Shown here piece by piece: positions 5,539-6,879 of a stretch of DNA of 6,879 nucleotides. Numbering within the stretch: position 1 is the first letter of the stretch; every line of letters starts with the position of its first letter. Origin of the DNA: an uncultured Oscillospiraceae bacterium (GTDB lineage Bacteria > Bacillota > Clostridia > Oscillospirales > Oscillospiraceae); assembly GCA_934515035.1 (NCBI GenBank), contig CAKSXP010000097.1, positions 1 through 6,879 of the forward strand, written 5' to 3'. Position numbers and translations under genes: made by a program. The notes under the pieces are model-generated. The model had not been told where the DNA came from. It ran no database searches and saw only the letters and a program-made list of their open reading frames with translations.

Positions 5539-6879
5539 ATGCCACAGGAAAGAACAGCATTTCTTGATATGTTTGCCTGCTGCGCCGACCTTGGGGACAT
5601 GTGCGGCGGGCTTTCCCGCGCATGGGTGCGGTCGGTGACGGTCTCGCGCGAGCGGATGGAAATGTCCATCGACGCGGATTTCGCGCGCGTTCCCGCACCG
5701 GCGGAGCTTTCTGCGCTTGAGGGGCGCATTGCCGCATTTTTCGGACTGCGCGCAGCGCGCATCTCAACGGAGGCGCCTGCGCCCGCCGCCCCGCAGGGAG
5801 GAAAAACGGAAAAGAAAAAAACGGGGAAGGTGCTCTACGGGCGCAGCATAAAGGGAGAGCCTGTTCCGATGAGCGGACTGAACGCCGAGACCGGCGCCGC
5901 GATCGTGCGCGGCGAGGTTTTCGAGGTAGACAGCCGCGAGATACAGAAGCGCAAGGCCTGGGTCCTGAGCTTTTCCATGACGGACTATACCGGCTCCATC
6001 CATGTTTCAAAGTATCTTCGGGACGGGGATGACAACTCCATCGTGGATATGATAAAGCCCGGAATGTACATAACCGTCCAGGGTGACGTCAGCTATAACC
6101 GCTATGACGACGACATTGCAATGACTCCGCGCAATATCATGCAGAGCACAAAGGAACAGCGCAAGGACACCTATGAGGGCGAAAAGCGCGTGGAGCTGCA
6201 TCTGCATACAAAATACAGCTCGATGGACGCGCTGACGGACCCCGCGGCCGCGATAAAGCGCGCGGCAAGCTGGGGACACCGCGCCGTTGCGATAACCGAC
6301 CATGGCGTTGCACAGGCATTTCCGGAGGCGTGGGGCCTTGCGGGAAGCGCCGGTATCAAGATCATATACGGCCTTGAGGGATATTTTGTAAACGACATTG
6401 ACGCGAATCTCTCCGTCCACGGACACAGCAGCCGCTCGCTGCATGACGAGTTCGTTGCCTTTGACCTTGAAACAACGGGCCTTTCCGCGGAAAATGACCG
6501 CATAACCGAGATCGGCGGAGTCGTTTTCAGGGACGGCAAGGCCGGGGATAGGTTCCAGACCTTTGTGAATCCCGAAATGCCGATACCCGCGGAGGTGCAG
6601 AAGCTGACCGGGATAACGGACCGCGACGTTTTTGACGCTCCGGGACAGGAGGAGGCGGTCCGGGCGTTCCTTGAGTTCTGCGGCGACCGTCCGCTTGTCG
6701 CGCACAATGCGGACTTCGATATCAGTTTTGTCACCGCGGTATGCCGCCGCGCGGGAATCGAGTTTGACCCGGTGTATATCGACACGCTGGCGCTAAGCCA
6801 GTGCCTGCTGCCGGAGCTCAAGCGGCACAAGCTGAATGTTGTGGCGTCCCACCTCGGACTGCCGGACTTCCGTCACCAC
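5539..6879 (+). CDS. polC: DNA polymerase III PolC-type alpha subunit, N-terminal part (cut by window end)
   Basis: PolC is the replicative DNA polymerase of Firmicutes, with built-in 3'-5' proofreading. The frame is open from ATG 5539 to the window end: 447 codons of a protein usually about 1,400-1,450 residues. Domains seen in order are an N-terminal domain (1-75), a linker rich in Ala, Pro and Lys (77-98) and an OB-fold (about 122-205). The PHP domain begins with VELHLHTKYSSMDA (218 on) and ITDHG (252-256). A DEDDh exonuclease is inserted in it, with D309 and E311 in FDLETTGL and D394 in HNADFDISF. The window ends on His-His, where the exonuclease's catalytic His is expected. GGGAG at 5526-5530 sets the start, eight bases upstream. 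It follows ispG by 17 bases. Confidence 0.97.
   Translation, partial: MPQERTAFLDMFACCADLGDMCGGLSRAWVRSVTVSRERMEMSIDADFARVPAPAELSALEGRIAAFFGLRAARISTEAPAPAAPQGGKTEKKKTGKVLYGRSIKGEPVPMSGLNAETGAAIVRGEVFEVDSREIQKRKAWVLSFSMTDYTGSIHVSKYLRDGDDNSIVDMIKPGMYITVQGDVSYNRYDDDIAMTPRNIMQSTKEQRKDTYEGEKRVELHLHTKYSSMDALTDPAAAIKRAASWGHRAVAITDHGVAQAFPEAWGLAGSAGIKIIYGLEGYFVNDIDANLSVHGHSSRSLHDEFVAFDLETTGLSAENDRITEIGGVVFRDGKAGDRFQTFVNPEMPIPAEVQKLTGITDRDVFDAPGQEEAVRAFLEFCGDRPLVAHNADFDISFVTAVCRRAGIEFDPVYIDTLALSQCLLPELKRHKLNVVASHLGLPDFRHH

Noticed and set aside
4832..6010. 392-codon minus-strand open frame over ispG and the start of polC
   Set aside because: It is antisense to strongly supported genes. Its Arg/Ser/Pro-rich low-complexity translation is typical of a shadow frame.
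6007..6705. 232-codon minus-strand frame inside polC
   Set aside because: The plus strand encodes intact PHP and exonuclease motifs throughout, and the antisense translation matches no family I recognise.

Overview
The window joins two kinds of DNA that do not look like one genome. Bases 1 to about 690 are very AT-rich. They hold an intergenic stretch with short repeats, a tRNA-Lys(CTT) gene on the minus strand with its own consensus promoter and terminator, and the first ~83 codons of a murG-like gene on the plus strand. From about base 700 to the end the DNA is GC-rich, with heavy use of CTG, GGC and CGC codons. It carries a tightly packed plus-strand operon: uppS (5' end missing), cdsA, dxr, rseP, ispG and polC (cut by the window end).

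The GC-rich gene order is the one known from Clostridia, where frr normally precedes uppS. PolC, the Gram-positive replicative polymerase, supports Firmicutes. The high GC suggests an Oscillospiraceae-like gut clostridium, but this is inference. The AT-rich part looks like a low-GC Firmicute or Mollicute-like bacterium, which is also inference.

The operon links isoprenoid supply to envelope building and DNA replication. Dxr and IspG catalyse two steps of the MEP pathway to isoprenoid precursors. UppS extends these to undecaprenyl diphosphate, the lipid carrier for peptidoglycan. CdsA makes CDP-diacylglycerol for phospholipids, and RseP is a site-2 intramembrane protease. PolC is co-transcribed at the downstream end. 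Genes overlap or lie 6 to 17 bases apart, each with a Shine-Dalgarno sequence, and no terminator or promoter is evident between them.

The most notable observation is the boundary at about 688-712. The N-terminal piece of MurG runs in frame into UppS, making one apparent 322-codon ORF. A change in base composition, codon use, protein family and gene context at the same point is best explained by a chimeric assembly joined through a short shared AAA/AAG-rich string. A real recombination or fusion cannot be excluded from sequence alone. I found no convincing new biological system; the rest of the window is a conserved housekeeping operon.
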